A stretch of 64,000 bases of DNA from Marchantia polymorpha subsp. ruderalis (GCA_037833965.1 AP031353.1:250501-314500), one strand, 5' to 3'; counted from the stretch's first letter, positions 1 to 12,109 are shown. Notes: generated by a model from the sequence alone, not told the origin. Numbers and translations are program-made.

Positions 1-2409
1 TTGCAGGAGAGACACAAGCCCTCACGCGGATTCCGTCCACATCCAGAAAGATGGGACATTTGTAACTGGGCGCAGGTGTTGGGCAGGTGTGCCGGCGAGG
101 AAGGGGATCTCCTCTTCGAGGCCGATAGCGTGAAGGTGTCCCAGGAGGAAGAAATCTCCTACAATGAGCTCTTCAAAGTTGCCAGGCATCCCAAGAACGG
201 TTTCCGGACACGGGATTACAAAGATCGATTGCGGAGAAATGTCGCGACTGCATTGCTGCAGATATTGCAGCCGACCAAGACCGCTTACATGCATGGTTGG
301 CAGGTAGAATTTGTGGAGCTAGTGTTGTCAGGAGCTCCAGTGCATTGGGCACGGCTCCTGTGGAAGGTGACGCGCCAACATGCGCAAGAAGAGAGAGGAG
401 GAACCCTCAATCATCTTTCGCCTTACTTGATTGTGTTTTATCGGGCGATGGGATGTTTGACAAATTCAGAGCGGACACGGTTTCCGCTGCTGACCCAGAG
501 CTATCCAGGTAGATACTCACGGGAGGCCGAAGTAGACACGGATCCGGACGAGGAACCTGCCAGTCCGTCTCCGGCTCCGGCCCCAGCAAGAGCAGCAGAA
601 GAACGTCGAAGTGAGCGCATTCCGCGAAAGCGGAAGTGGGATGAGAGACCTGAGGACAGGCAGCCGGAAGTGCCAGCTGCGCCGACTCGTGGTCGGCCCA
701 CCCACGAGCCTCACAGTCGACCAAAACAGAGGGCACGCAAAATGCCAACTAGTACTGAGGAGACCGGGCGTACTCCGCTCCGGCGGAATCCCACGCAGGA
801 GGAGATAATCGCGCAGATTCTAGGGAAGTCGACAAATACCTCTGCGCAGAAGGCACCAATGCCTTCGGAAGGAGATGGACGGACTGACAGTCGGCCGACT
901 ACGAGTCGGGCGACTGAAGGTCGACAAGCGGAAGGAAGGCCAACTGAACGGCGCGTTGAACCGGACAGCAGGCCGGAAGCAGAAGAGAGTTTGGCTGACG
1001 AGCCAACAACCCTCAGAAGGTCGTCTTCGGCGGAAGGCACTTATGAGAATCCGCCACCAGCAAGCAGGCCAAGTGGAGTGAAGACGCGCAGGGTGTATCC
1101 GACTCCCAGTCGGACAACTGCTGGTCGGCCGACTGCGAGTCGGTCAACAGAGAGACGGCCGGATTCGCCGACTGCGAGACGGACAGGGCCGGCGACCAGT
1201 GTGCGGACGCCTTCGGCGGACGCACCTTCAGCGAAGACACCTTCCGCGCAGATTGCGCCGGAAGGGCAGGCAGCAGAAGCGGGCGGTGCAAAGGTGACAA
1301 GAGTCACTGCGGCGTCGACCCCTTCGGAGACCGAAGATCGAGCCGGAACAGGGGCTCAAGCAGTGGGATCCCCCACTGCCCTAGATATTTTAGCAGGCAG
1401 TGGAGCAGCAGTCGCAACGGAAGCTGCTGCGCGCCACAGTTCCAGGGAGTCGCCAAGGGATTCGGTGGCGACTGAAATCCTCGAGACTGAGGATGAGACG
1501 AGCTCGGAAGAGCAGGAAGCGGATTCTGTGCAGAAAACGCCAACAGGGGTGTTGTGCGAGCAGATAGTTCCACTCCTGCGATATCTGGATCGCAAGACAT
1601 CCAAGTACTCGGGTACTGGAAAACCGCAGTCTTATGTGGAGACTATCAAGCGAAGGACGAGGAGCAAGGTGGCCATTTGGGCCTCTAGGTGCCAAGTATA
1701 TGTGGATAGGAACACCGCCCTCCGACAACACCTGGCGGTCACACAGAAGCTATACCAAGCCTTGCAGCAGCAGAGGGAGGATGCGGCGACGAAAAGTCAG
1801 GCGGATGCCGAGCTAATGCGGGCAAAGATCGAGTCGGAATTGCAGGAAGAGCGGAGACAAAACCGCATCCTAGCAGCCGAGCTTGCGCGCCAGACGCGCG
1901 CCTCAGAAGAAAGTCAAAGAGCCCGCAAGGAGGATGAGGAGTTGTTGCGCAACTTGCAATCCGAGTGCTCGGATTTGAGGGCGCAGCGTGCGGAAGCGGA
2001 AATGCAGCTAGCAGAGGTGGAAGGCAGCTGCAGGGCGCGAGAAGAGTTGGCGACGCGGGTGACTCACTGCCTAAAAGGATACGCCCATTGGGAGGTGGCA
2101 GCTCAAGAGAGGATCACACTCAAGGAGTTCGAGCTTCGGGCGGCGGCATTGACGGAGGGTGACAGTCGGAGTCGGCGGCGAGTGGCGAGGAAATTAGAAA
2201 CCTTCTTGTCGGGTGCGCGCGACACTATGGCGCACTTAGAGTCGGAAGTCATTGCAGCCCTCCGACGCCTGGGCTTGCGCAGCCGGTCGGAAGACTGGCA
2301 AGGTAGAGACAGCGAGCGGAGCAGTCCGGCGCGCAGGAGGCGCAGCACCGGATCCGCCGAGTGCAGTAGTATAGTTTGGTTTCGCGCAGATGTTGCGAGT
2401 AGTAGATAG
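1..2409 (+). CDS. Family A element protein, C-terminal 802 residues
   Basis: The frame is open from the first base of the window, so the N-terminus is missing; the first residue here matches about residue 50 of the complete copy in A3. Three zones follow. Residues 1-170 form a tryptophan- and aromatic-rich, probably helical domain (motifs GWQVEF, HWARLLW, IVFYRAMGCL). Residues 170-510 are a disordered, Arg/Ser/Pro/Thr-rich linker with many short SRPT/SRST-like repeats. Residues 520-790 are a charged coiled coil with long Glu/Arg/Gln heptads. There is no zinc knuckle, protease or polymerase motif. The frame is intact to TAG at 2407-2409. The related families B and C are decayed, so an intact frame suggests recent activity. 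Molecular function is unknown; a gag-like structural protein is only a guess. Confidence 0.75.
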   Translation: MQERHKPSRGFRPHPERWDICNWAQVLGRCAGEEGDLLFEADSVKVSQEEEISYNELFKVARHPKNGFRTRDYKDRLRRNVATALLQILQPTKTAYMHGWQVEFVELVLSGAPVHWARLLWKVTRQHAQEERGGTLNHLSPYLIVFYRAMGCLTNSERTRFPLLTQSYPGRYSREAEVDTDPDEEPASPSPAPAPARAAEERRSERIPRKRKWDERPEDRQPEVPAAPTRGRPTHEPHSRPKQRARKMPTSTEETGRTPLRRNPTQEEIIAQILGKSTNTSAQKAPMPSEGDGRTDSRPTTSRATEGRQAEGRPTERRVEPDSRPEAEESLADEPTTLRRSSSAEGTYENPPPASRPSGVKTRRVYPTPSRTTAGRPTASRSTERRPDSPTARRTGPATSVRTPSADAPSAKTPSAQIAPEGQAAEAGGAKVTRVTAASTPSETEDRAGTGAQAVGSPTALDILAGSGAAVATEAAARHSSRESPRDSVATEILETEDETSSEEQEADSVQKTPTGVLCEQIVPLLRYLDRKTSKYSGTGKPQSYVETIKRRTRSKVAIWASRCQVYVDRNTALRQHLAVTQKLYQALQQQREDAATKSQADAELMRAKIESELQEERRQNRILAAELARQTRASEESQRARKEDEELLRNLQSECSDLRAQRAEAEMQLAEVEGSCRAREELATRVTHCLKGYAHWEVAAQERITLKEFELRAAALTEGDSRSRRRVARKLETFLSGARDTMAHLESEVIAALRRLGLRSRSEDWQGRDSERSSPARRRRSTGSAECSSIVWFRADVASSR

Positions 2410-2441
2410 GATAGCGTAGTGCTAGTTAGGACCTTTGAGGG

Positions 2442-2470
2442 TATAAAGTAGATCAAGGCGTTTTGCCTTG
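2442..2470 (+). terminator. A1 post-stop TATAAA signal and hairpin
   Basis: TATAAA at 2442-2447 is followed by a perfect hairpin with arms CAAGGC and GCCTTG and a five-base loop at 2454-2470, about 45 bases after the stop codon. The same arrangement occurs in A2, A3, B1, B2 and C, so it is probably a 3'-processing or transposition signal of the family. The role is inferred from position and conservation only. Confidence 0.5.
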
Positions 2471-3112
2471 GGACTCTTCCAGTTTCGGAAGTGCAGATCA
2501 GGAACTCACTTTCTTGGCGTGTTTGTGCATTTTGGTCCTGGCACCACGTAGAGAAGCTGCAGCATAGCGAAGTTACCGTATGTTGTAGTTGAAGGCCTTC
2601 GGCTGAATGTTCAGAGCTAGTACCCGGTTAGAGACTTGAGTAGTGCGGATCTGCACCTGCGGGTGATTTCTGATGCTTAGAGCCGGCTGCGAGTTAGAGA
2701 CTTGAACAGTTCCCCCTTACTCCTTCGAGTGACATATCCTGATTGTACTCCTACGGGAAGTTTCCCCTGAATGCCAAAGTGAAGTTTTATTACTTCGTGT
2801 AAGCCTTGGTTTGCAATTCAGGTTGTGTGTGTGTTACTGGATCGTGTCTCAGTTAAGTTCTCAGTCGGGTCTGCACTCCCTGCGTTTGGTGTGAGAGTCG
2901 AGGGTGACGTCCACGGCGTATGAAGAGGCTTCGTTCCGAAGTGGGAAGTCCAGTCCGGGTACCCTACGCTAGTTCCTGGCGGAAGGGCAGTAAAAGCCGG
3001 AGTGGGAGTCACTACCTGCAGAACCTCTGAGTGAACTTTTGAGACACTTTCCTCCTGAAATCCGAAGCGGAGGTCCTGACCGACCTCCGAGTTGTGCTTT
3101 TGCCAGTTTCAG

Positions 3113-3134
3113 GTGTGTGTATGTGTGTGTGTGT
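3113..3134 (+). repeat. TG microsatellite in A1 3' region
   Basis: An almost pure TG run. The corresponding CA run is in A3 near 25917-25935, so the microsatellite is part of the element. Confidence 0.8.
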
Positions 3135-3369
3135 TGAGTGACCACGCTGTACCGTGCATCCTCCGAGCATCCTTCGAGTCGAGATCCTCCTCCGAGTCGA
3201 GCCTCCGAGTCGAGCACTACAGTATTTCTGGGAGTGACAGTCGCCTAGAATTCAAACTCTACAAAAGTCTGTTAAACGTGACACTTTTACTCTGTGTGTT
3301 GCCTCTGTCCCTGTGGGTTCGATCTTTTTACCACCATACTGCAGTTTTAGCCTTTGGTGGGTTATTACA

Positions 3370-3840
3370 GCAAGCGAGGCAACCTGCGAATTCTCCACCC
3401 ACGCACGAAGCCTACGTTTGGGAGAAGTTGATGCCAACTTCTCCCGAACGTTCGATTTCACTTTCTCTCTCTATCGCTCGTTCTTGCTCGATATCGCAAT
3501 GTCCGCGCGAAGTCTCCTCGTACTGCCTTTACCTTCGAAGCCCTAACATTGCCTCCTCCCGCGCTCAGTAGAACTGCCGACGCGTGCGAACATCGTCCGG
3601 CCCGTTGCGTTATTTGAAATTGATTCCGATGTCTTCGCCGAAGACGTAACTCTTCGTACATCCATAAATGGATGCGCCGAAGACACGAAGATCCAAAGAT
3701 CTTCGAACGTAGACAAATTCTAACTAATTCTATCATTTCTCCACAGGAGCTGCTCATTCTAACTCTAACAACTACTTTCTAAACAAATATCTTTTAGTTT
3801 TGTTGGTTTTTAAAGAAAAACAAAAAAACTAGGCACCACA
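3370..3840 (-). mobile_element. Element B6, 5' fragment
   Basis: Read on the minus strand this begins TGTGGTGCCTAG at 3840 and follows the leader of B2 (12110 onward), including the CGAAGATCTTTGG-type palindromic box and the CTTCGGCGAAGAC box. It breaks at 3370 where A1 begins, so A1 landed inside it. No coding sequence is left in the window. Confidence 0.75.
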
Positions 3841-6207
3841 CTGGCCAGGGATGACAAATCATGAAAATATTTGTGTTGATTATAAAAAGGTCAATATTTC
3901 TGATTATTAAGTATCAAAAGGTGATCTCATATTGTCATTCAAGAAAATTCTTTAGATCTTTTCAAATCAAACATAGGCCAAAATTTCCAAACTTATCTAA
4001 TAAGGAGAATGAAAACTAATAATTTAGAAGTAAATCATAAAACACTAAAGCACACAAGTGCAAATAATGTATAGAATATAGTTAATGAGTTTAAGAGATG
4101 AAGGATATTTCTTTCATCATAGCACACATGCAAAAACGGCAATTTTAAAGATCTTTCAACATCTCATAAGATCCTTATAGCTTGCTTGCTATTTTTTTGA
4201 TATACTTCAAGAACCATCTCCCAATTAAAGTGAATCAAATTATGATTCACGTTTTCTCTCCTATTTTTGTTGGTCTTTTTTTGCTCTTCTTTAACACCAA
4301 GGTCAACAATATGCAGCAAAAATAATAAAATATTAATTACTATCTATCATACTTTCCATCTTGTTGCAGCAATGATCATCAAGTTAGAGAGAAAATTTAC
4401 ATAAATTAAAAATTGTACTACACATGTTACTTGTGCAGCTCTTGTTGGGAGATACAATCAAACATTATTTTCTTTCACAAGCTATTATTCAGCCTCATAA
4501 CCAAAACAATTCTATCATGAGGGTTATGTTGATAAGTCAACTTCTATGATAAATAACGAGTCAGATTCACCGCAGTTTTTAACTTAAATAATTCAAACAG
4601 TAGATTCAACATTCCGTCATGTATTCACTTTTGGATTGTTGTTGCTATTAATTCAACCTCAGCCTTGTTTCAAGTGTGGGGAAAATAGAACTTCAAATTT
4701 TTCACCAAATAGATCATGACAATTTCAATGAAAGTATGTCTTGTATCTAGCCATGATTGATTTGGACTTGTTTTGTTCTTGAAAACTGCACAAGAAATAG
4801 AACTTGACAAGTGTAATGAATCATTTTGTTTTCTCAAACCATTGAACGGTCCTTTTTCAAATTAGATTGTAAAAAAATATTTTGTAGTTAAAAATTGCTA
4901 TTTCACACAAGTTATACAAAAAAAAGTTTCAATAAATTATGTTCAAACTAAACTTAAATTTAAAGCAAATAAAGTTTCAATTGCAAACTTACTCTTCAAA
5001 AAAACCTGACGAGATGAAAATAATGGCCGTGATTGTCAGTAGATTGATTTTTTTTTCAAAATTGATGTTAGATTGATTTTTTAAAATTTTTTCTTTTATT
5101 TTTTCAAAGATTCGAATAAAGTTAAAATACCAACACATGCAAAATAATTAAATACAAAATGCGAACACAAAAGTACATGATTTGCCACTTTGATCTACAT
5201 CCATTTAATTAGGAATTGAAAATAACTATAGTGCAAAGAGTAGCAAAAGGATTGTAATGAGCCATCTGAAAAAAAAGGAGTTTAAAACACTCAAGAGAAT
5301 CTTCAATAAGTGAATGAAAATTTATGATTTCATTTTATTGTGCAAGCAATGTTATTTTTGTACTTATTTGTACATTTTTGTTGTAGTTATGCTAATACTG
5401 ACTAATATTATATATTGAAGCTGCTACTATTTTGAACATTGACAAAACTTGCAACTAATTCTCCAGGTTGTTATCAATAATCACAAAGTTCATTTAGATG
5501 TTATCAATGATAATTTTTTTCCAATGTTATACTAGATATCAAAGGAAAGAAACAAAAAACAATGAGGAAGGAACTCTTTCATAGTAGTTGTCAAATGCGT
5601 GAAAAACAATGACCTTGTTTACCCTTTCAAGCATAAACGCCAAGAGCTTTATATTTGCACAAATTCTTTTAATCTATATGATGATTACGTATAGTGCATA
5701 GCATAGTTTTATTTTTCATTTGAATGATCACTAATTGAAATATTTGAAATGTTCTAAAGTGTGATATGTAGCAATTTTATTTATCTAAATTATCTGATAT
5801 GGATGAAGTAATGTATAGTCACGTAGTGGTTTATTTAAGTCATAGCCAAAAGTGCTAATAGTAAGTATATCCGTTTTGAAAGAGTAAAATATCTTGAGAC
5901 TACTTGAAAAACTTTATGGCTGAACGCTTGAAATTATTATGGATTGATTGGTTTTACACGATTATTGCTAAAATAAGATGAAGTAAAAATCTTATTTTTT
6001 ATACTCGTCATAGATGAAGCATCAAGAACAATATGCTGAGACTATGTAAAATCTCTTACATTTAATAACTAATTCTTTTAAATAATAAAATTTTTATATA
6101 TTCTTAAGCCACATTTTTTGAAAACTCTTTGGCTGATTTTAGCTCATTCTTGAACACTACTTCCTTTGAAGCAAATGAAGTATTGATGGATTTGTGCATA
6201 TAATAAA
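3841..6207. other. AT-rich intergenic DNA, no gene seen
   Basis: About 2.4 kb of AT-rich sequence with many homopolymer runs and no ORF longer than noise on either strand. It forms the left flank of the C element stack; similar AT-rich DNA resumes at 34641. Confidence 0.6.
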
Positions 6208-6703
6208 TGTAATGACAGATAAATACCAAAATGGAGCATAATGATAAAGATCAGATCACTCGAGAACATAAACAACACAAAGAGTATCAAGTGTCACGTA
6301 TTTAACAGTCTATCGAGGAGTTTGGATTCTCAGGCCAATATCACTCCCAGAAGTATTGCAGGTGTTCAACTCAAAGGACACAATATGTAGCACAATACAC
6401 ACATCACTTCTAAAATTTTCAGATGTAGCATCACAAAGGTTGATTGCGGCCTTGTCTTAGTATTCAGGGGGAGGAATTCCCAAAGAGTACACTCAGGATC
6501 TGCACGCAGCTGCCAATTGCGAACTTGCTTAAATCTTGATTCTAGCCAATCGCTATTCAGAACATTTGAATTGGGCTACTACCTCGGATGCGGTATCTTT
6601 GACAAACCGAAGTATCTCTTGCGCGGTGACAAAACACTCAATACACAGACGCGCAGAGAATGAAGACTTCAAAATTGAGAGAACTAAATTCAAGAAAAGT
6701 ACC

Positions 6704-6734
6704 CCAAGGCCAATGCCTTGGACCTCTTTATTCC
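6704..6734 (-). terminator. C element AATAAA signal and hairpin
   Basis: On the minus strand GGAATAAAGAGG is followed at once by a hairpin with arms CCAAGGC and GCCTTGG and a four-base loop. It is the counterpart of the hairpins after the stop codons of A and B elements. Confidence 0.5.
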
Positions 6735-7896
6735 TAACTAACTCTGAACTATCATTCGCTCTGATGCGAGCTCCGAACAGGTCCTACATCCGCGGAGTCG
6801 GCGGTTGTCTTCCCTTCCAACTTCCGATCTAAATCTAACCCTTGCAAAACGGCCGCCAGTTTCAACTCCAAGTTCAACACCGCGTCGCACGAACTTGTAA
6901 GAAATGCGTCCAACTTCTTGGCTAACCGGCACCGTCCACTAACACTACTCGTTAGCATTGCCGTCGCACGGTGTTCAAGATCTCGTAACTGCAATCATTC
7001 ATGCGTCTTGACCTGCCATAATACAAATCCTCGCATGCATCGGTTCATACTCACAGTCAAGGCGTCATTCGTTTGCTCAGAAAACTGCTGGTTCTTCTCT
7101 TCTGCCTCTAACAATCTCGTCTCCATCTCGCATTTGCTCCTCGGCTTGCGTACATTGTGACATCTACTCACTGCACTTAGTCTCCAGCTACTCTATCAAT
7201 TCTAAAACCGAGATTCTAGCAACTTCACACTTTGCCAGATCCTTCATCTTCGCTGCCAACTCGGTTGCATGCTCATGTTCCTTCGTCTCCAATGCTGCCG
7301 TCAGTTTGTCCACCCTCCGCGACTCGGCGTTATAGGCGGTCCAAGATGCCTCCAGCCTATTCCAAAGATCTACTGTCGCACACTTGGCATTCTAAATATC
7401 CTCCCAAAGACCCTCACAAGTCTTCTTCAAATACCTCCGCTTCTCGACTTCCTTGGCCAGTCTCTTCCGGAGTACCTCGTACTTCGTCTTTGTCGCTTGG
7501 TTTTGCCGTTCCTTCGCTACAGCTGCGGAAGTCGCTGCCACCTTTGCCCGCGTCCTATTCCGCACTAGCTCTGCGTAAGATCCGTTGATGATAGTTCTTG
7601 CATACTTTCCCCGCTTGAGATTGAGATACTGGAGTAACGGAAGCACTTGCCCACACATAACGTGAGCAGCACTAAGTACTTGTGATTGTGCCTCTTCCGC
7701 CTAAAGATCTTTGCCCGACTCTAATATGACTGTCCCGGTGGACGTCCAGGGTGATCTCACCTTCTGTGGTGCAAAAGCTTCAGCTCCTACGTCTTCTACG
7801 GCCCTCTTAACAACTTTCTTTAGGGCCACAGGGTCTTCCTCAGTGTCCGATGACACTGCCAACACTTTAACAGGTCTTTCCAAAGGGGCCTTCATC
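6735..7896 (-). pseudogene. C element protein remnant, C-terminal coiled coil
   Basis: Minus-strand pieces at 7701-7895, 7392-7658 and 6752-6994 resemble the linker and coiled-coil part of the family protein. The motif VLPLLQYLNLKRGKYA matches the PLLRYLDRKTSKYS motif in A1. Frameshifts and stops separate the pieces. The upstream part of the same gene lies at 11467-12109, on the far side of B1. Confidence 0.65.
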
Positions 7897-8322
7897 CTAA
7901 TTGTGATGCCTAGTTTTTTTGATTTTCTTCAAAAATCAACAAAAATTAAACATATTAGTGTAGAAGATAGACATATGAGTTAGAAGGAGTAGATTTGGAG
8001 GAGTTATATTGGAATTAGTTAGAATTTGCCTACGTCCGAAGATCTTCGGGTCTTCGGATCTTTGGCGTAGCCTTTTCTGGACGGTGCAAGATTTGAGTCT
8101 TCGGCGAAGACATCGGAACCAATTCGAATTGAGCAACGGGCTGGACAGCGTTAGCACGCGCCGGGAATTCTATCTGGCGCGGGAGGAGACAATGTTAGGG
8201 CATCAAGGGAAGAGCAAACACAGAAGCGAGTGCGTCGACATTGCGATAACGGTCGAGATTAAGTGAGAACGGAAGCGAAGAGATCGATCGACATTGATTC
8301 CACGACGATGCGAATTGAAGAC

Positions 8323-10925
8323 ATGGTGCCGCTCAAGAAGAGTGACAAGGTGCGGAAGTTATTTCCCTAAAAAGGTACCCTACGAAGAATTAGGACCCTT
8401 TAGGCGCGAACTCAACGAATTGCGTCTTGATTTCTTCTTGTGGAAATGGAATTGCGTCTCGGCGAGTATCTGCAAGGAGATTATGAATAAGAACAAGACC
8501 GAGGGTGAGGATCTCCGAGGTAAACCCATGCTGTGGACGATTGAGCATTGGGCGAAGGTGATGGGGCAGTGCGCAGGAAGCGACTGGGATCTCCTGTTCG
8601 AGAAGAGTAGCGTGGGACTTACGCGCATAGAAGAATTCTCCTATGAACCACTCTTCAGTTCCAAGAGACAGGGGACGAATGGATGGAAGACCACCGACTA
8701 CCAAGATCTGAAGAGACGGGTGATTGCATTGGGGATTATGCACATCTTGCGACCAGCGCGCACAACGTATGTGACAGCTTGGCAAGTGGGGTTCTTTGAA
8801 CGAATCTTGAATGGACGGAGATTACATTGGGCAAGAATCTTTTATGATCTTGTTTGGATGAATGCGAGCTCCCGGTGGACAAAACTCTTAGTCAATCATC
8901 CTTTCCTGGTGAATTTTTATCGATGCATGGGCTTGCTCACAAGGGAGGAGGAGAAGCGATTTCCGAGGGAACGGGAAATCTTGGCAGTTGAGTCTAGTGA
9001 AGGGACCGAAGATGATAACAATTGACCTTCAATTCCACCGCAAACGACAGCGCGAGGACCAGTTCAGGTGGACGTGCGGCCGAATCGTGAGAGACCTGAA
9101 CGGCGATTGGCAAAGAGAAGGAAAGTGGTAAGTATTGACGAGGGAGATTTGACGCTAAAGGTCAGAAGGGCTGAGACGGAGGTAGAAGTAATTAGGCAGT
9201 CAAGAACTTGCACGCGACCAAAGACGAAGGCAAGTCAAGGGTTGGTGGTAGCTGAAGTATCAGACAGTAGTGTGAAAAGACAGTTACCCCAATCATCGGC
9301 ACACCCGAAGTAACAGCTGGCGAGGCGACGCAGCCTATGATGATCGAAGGACCTTCGGCGGTACTAATCAAAGTTCCAGCAGACGGAGCAGTGGAACCTT
9401 CGAAGGAAGGAGTAGAAATTGTAAGTTCGAATTCTCTTTCTTCGGAGCGGATACGGTCGGCGGGGAGTGAGGAAGTACCTCAACCGAAGACAAGTGAGGA
9501 AGTACCTCAACCGAAGACAAGTGAGGAATTAGCGAAAGAGCTCACTAAGAGTGACGAAATACGAGAGTAGGTTGTTGCGCAGGTTGGAGGGACGGTGGTA
9601 GATGCCGCTGACATTATATTGCCGTCATCTCCTGTGGAAGATGTGAGACCCGAAGAAGAGAAGAAGACTTCGGGCGAAGAAGTGAAGACGTTGGAAGTTA
9701 CTTTTCCTGATTTCTTACAAGATAGTGTGGTTCCACTGTTGAAGTATTTGGAGAGGAAGAGAGAGAAGTATGATGTGTCCAAGGAGGTAGGGTTCTATGT
9801 ATAGATGGTGAGGAATAGAACCCAACTCAAGAGAGCAGTAGCAGTGAAGAGGAAGTGAAATTCCGCGACTAAGATGGCACGGGAGCGAGCTGCAACCTTA
9901 TCAACCAAGTGCGCAGAAGCAAAGGCGGCATTGAAGGAGCGAGAAGCCCAGCTTCGAGAGAAGGAGATCGAGTGCGAAGTGCTGCAGTGGAATCTAGAGA
10001 AGGAATCCGGACGGTGTGCAGAGTTGGAGGAAACATGTGGTGGACTTTGTAAATCTAACGAGAATGGGCAGAAGATGACAGCGGATTTGCTCACGAGGTT
10101 GGAGAAATGTAGAGAAGCGTACGATGAAGCAGTCAAATGTTCGGAACGGCTGATCACCATTGCGGAGAAGCGAGAGAAGAAGCATGTCAAAGAACTTGCT
10201 AAGGTGGAGGCCCGAAGAGCCGAAGAAGTTCGATCGCCGAAGAACTTCGGGGGAAGATTGCAGAGGCAAAGACGGCGGAAGAAGATCTTCGTAGCAAGAT
10301 TGCGGAGATTGCGGGTAAGTGTGATATGGAATTCCGACGTGCGGAGGAGCTATCAACAAGTCTGTCGGCGGGAAACCTGAAGCATGACGAAGAGGTAACA
10401 AATTGGGCCAAGAAATTGGTAGATTGCGAATCGGCCAAGTCTTTAGAGGTCGAATGTAGATTAAAGCTTGAATCGCACTGTCGACGGTTGCGGGAGCAGT
10501 TAGGGAAGGCTGACATGAGATCGCAAAAGTCGCGCCGGAGAATGGAAAAGGCAGAGGAGGCCTACCGTCATCTGCAGGACGAGACAATTGATGAAGCGAA
10601 ATTGCGTGTAGAGAAGTGCCTTCAAGGATTTGCGATGTGGGAATTGCAAACGATGAAGTGGCTGAAGTTAGATTCGCTCGAGCAACGGTTGATGAGCATT
10701 AAGGCCAGCAGATTCGTAGGGCAGAAGCAGATTGTAGAGATAGTTAAGACATTTTCTGAGGGATTGAATGAGGCGCGAGAGAATGTAGAGGTAGAGATTG
10801 CAAACGTTTTGCGTAGACTAGGAGCAGAGAGTAGTTTAGATGATGCCGTTACCGTTACATCGGACGGCACAGCCTCTGAGACCAATTCGCCTCAGGCTGT
10901 TGAGATTCCAGAGTTGCCATTGTGA
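8323..10925 (+). pseudogene. Family B element protein, decayed
   Basis: The probable start is ATG at 8323 (MVPLKKSDK...). One extra base in the A run near 8368 breaks the frame, which resumes as VPYEELGPF in the 8294-9025 frame. Further pieces at 9068-9313, 9337-9570, 9595-9804, 9874-10380 and 10326-10925 complete the protein. The N-terminal domain (MLWTIEHWAKVMGQCAG, WQVGFFERIL, NFYRCMGLLT) is clearly homologous to A1 and A3. The C-terminal half is a long coiled coil. Several stops and frame changes make it non-functional. Confidence 0.75.
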
Positions 10926-10953
10926 ATAAAGAGACCCAATGCTCTTTCCTTGG
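10925..10953 (+). terminator. B1 AATAAA signal and hairpin
   Basis: AATAAA overlaps the end of the coding region and is followed by an imperfect hairpin (CCCAATG...CCTTGGG). The B2 version at 33081 is a perfect hairpin, so one base has changed here. Confidence 0.5.
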
Positions 10954-11466
10954 GGGCCTTTTCAGTCTATTGGCTTGTCTTGCCTGTAATTCTGTGTCCA
11001 CTGTGCGTTTGTGTGCTGGTGTGTGATCCAGACATCGAGCACAGTGCGCTCCTGTTTGTTGAAGTTATCGCATCGGGAGTTGTGAGTATCTAGCTTGAAT
11101 GTTCTGAGTAGCCGGGGGCTCTTCGGGATTTAAGCAAATTCGGGTTTGGGTATTCGGCTCAGTAGGTTGGGATGTATGCAATGCTGGAAAGTTTTTCCCC
11201 TGAAATCTAAGTGTGGGGTCGCAAGCGATTCTCACAGGTGTTGATTGGAAAAGTTTTAGGCTGTGGGTGTGGTTACGCACTACTCTACAAGTCTTCGGCT
11301 CTAGCTGGGTAGTGTCTTCTGGGAGTAGCATTGGCCTAAGAAGTAAAACTCTTTAATAGACAGTCAATTTGTGACAAATTGTGACTTTTGTGGTTGTTTC
11401 TGTCCTCGTGGGATCGGATCCGTACCATTATGCTCCATTTTGATATTTTTCTGTCATTACACTAAT

Positions 11467-12109
11467 ATCCACCGAAAGAACGTTATCTCATCTCGCAGGT
11501 ACGTCTTTCGTCATGGTAGCTTAATCTTTTTCTTTCCTCTTAGCCCGGCTTGGCACTCTTGGCATCATCCTCACCTTAGAAGTCTGAAGGTCCTTCTCTG
11601 CTGGTGCGTCCTTCTCTCTCACCATATTCACCTCTGCAGCTGCTTCTGGAGTGGGATGCCCTCGCGACGCAGTAGCTCTACTCTCCGTGCTGCTATCTGC
11701 TTCCAGTATCAACCGCCTGACTTTCATCTTCGACCTGGCCCGAGAAGTGGGTGATCTCAACTTGATGGAAGCAGCCCGGCGTATACGTTCTTCTGACACT
11801 GCGACCTCCTGTGTCCTCCTTCTCTTCCGTGGTCGTGACTCATGTCTGCCCCTGGATTGTTCTCTTCTCTGCAAAGGCAAACTAATTGGCTCGTCCTTTG
11901 GATCCATGTTGACCTCATTGGCACTCACAACCTCTTCTCCTTCATGTGTCTGAGTTTGCAACGGAAATTTTCTTCTCTCCTCAGTAGTTAACAATTTAAA
12001 AACCCTATAGAAATTAATCAAGAATGGGGAAAAGTAACAAGCTGATTCTCCTGGAACTAGCCCAATGTGCTGCCGTGTAGCAGTCGAGAAGATGCGCGTC
12101 CAATGAATA
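11467..12109 (-). pseudogene. C element protein remnant, middle part
   Basis: Minus-strand open reading from 12109 to 11521. It carries IHWTRIFSTATRQH and LINFYRVFKLLTTEER, equivalent to HWARLLW and IVFYRAMGCLTNSER in A1, then a basic linker rich in RKRRR. It is cut on the left by B1 and on the right by B2. Its upstream continuation is at 33626 onward. Confidence 0.7.

Larger units (their letters stand above)
1..3369 (+). mobile_element. Element A1, family A, 5' end outside window
   Basis: This is the 3' portion of a family A element. It holds a long ORF, a post-stop hairpin and about 960 bases of 3' region ending GGGTTATTACA. The same order, in reverse orientation, fills the complete element A3 (25691-30258), which gives the boundary at 3369. 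The flank after it (3370-3840) belongs to a different, older element on the opposite strand, so A1 is an insertion. The left target duplication lies outside the window; its right copy would be GCAAG at 3370-3374. No transposase, integrase or reverse transcriptase is visible. Confidence 0.8.
7902..11461 (+). mobile_element. Element B1, complete copy with CTAAT duplication
   Basis: A 3560-bp unit starting TGTGATGCCTAG and ending CTGTCATTACA. Exact 5-bp duplications CTAAT flank it at 7897-7901 and 11462-11466, and the C element reading continues on both sides. It has a leader of about 420 bases, a decayed coding region, an AATAAA plus hairpin, and about 530 bases of 3' region. There are no LTRs within it and no recognisable enzyme gene. 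The ends show a short imperfect inverted repeat (TGTGATG against TGTAATG). Confidence 0.85.

Noticed and set aside
3092-3571. 159-codon ORF across the A1 end
   Set aside because: It spans the TG microsatellite and the A1/B6 junction, uses repetitive non-coding DNA and has no homologue in the other copies.
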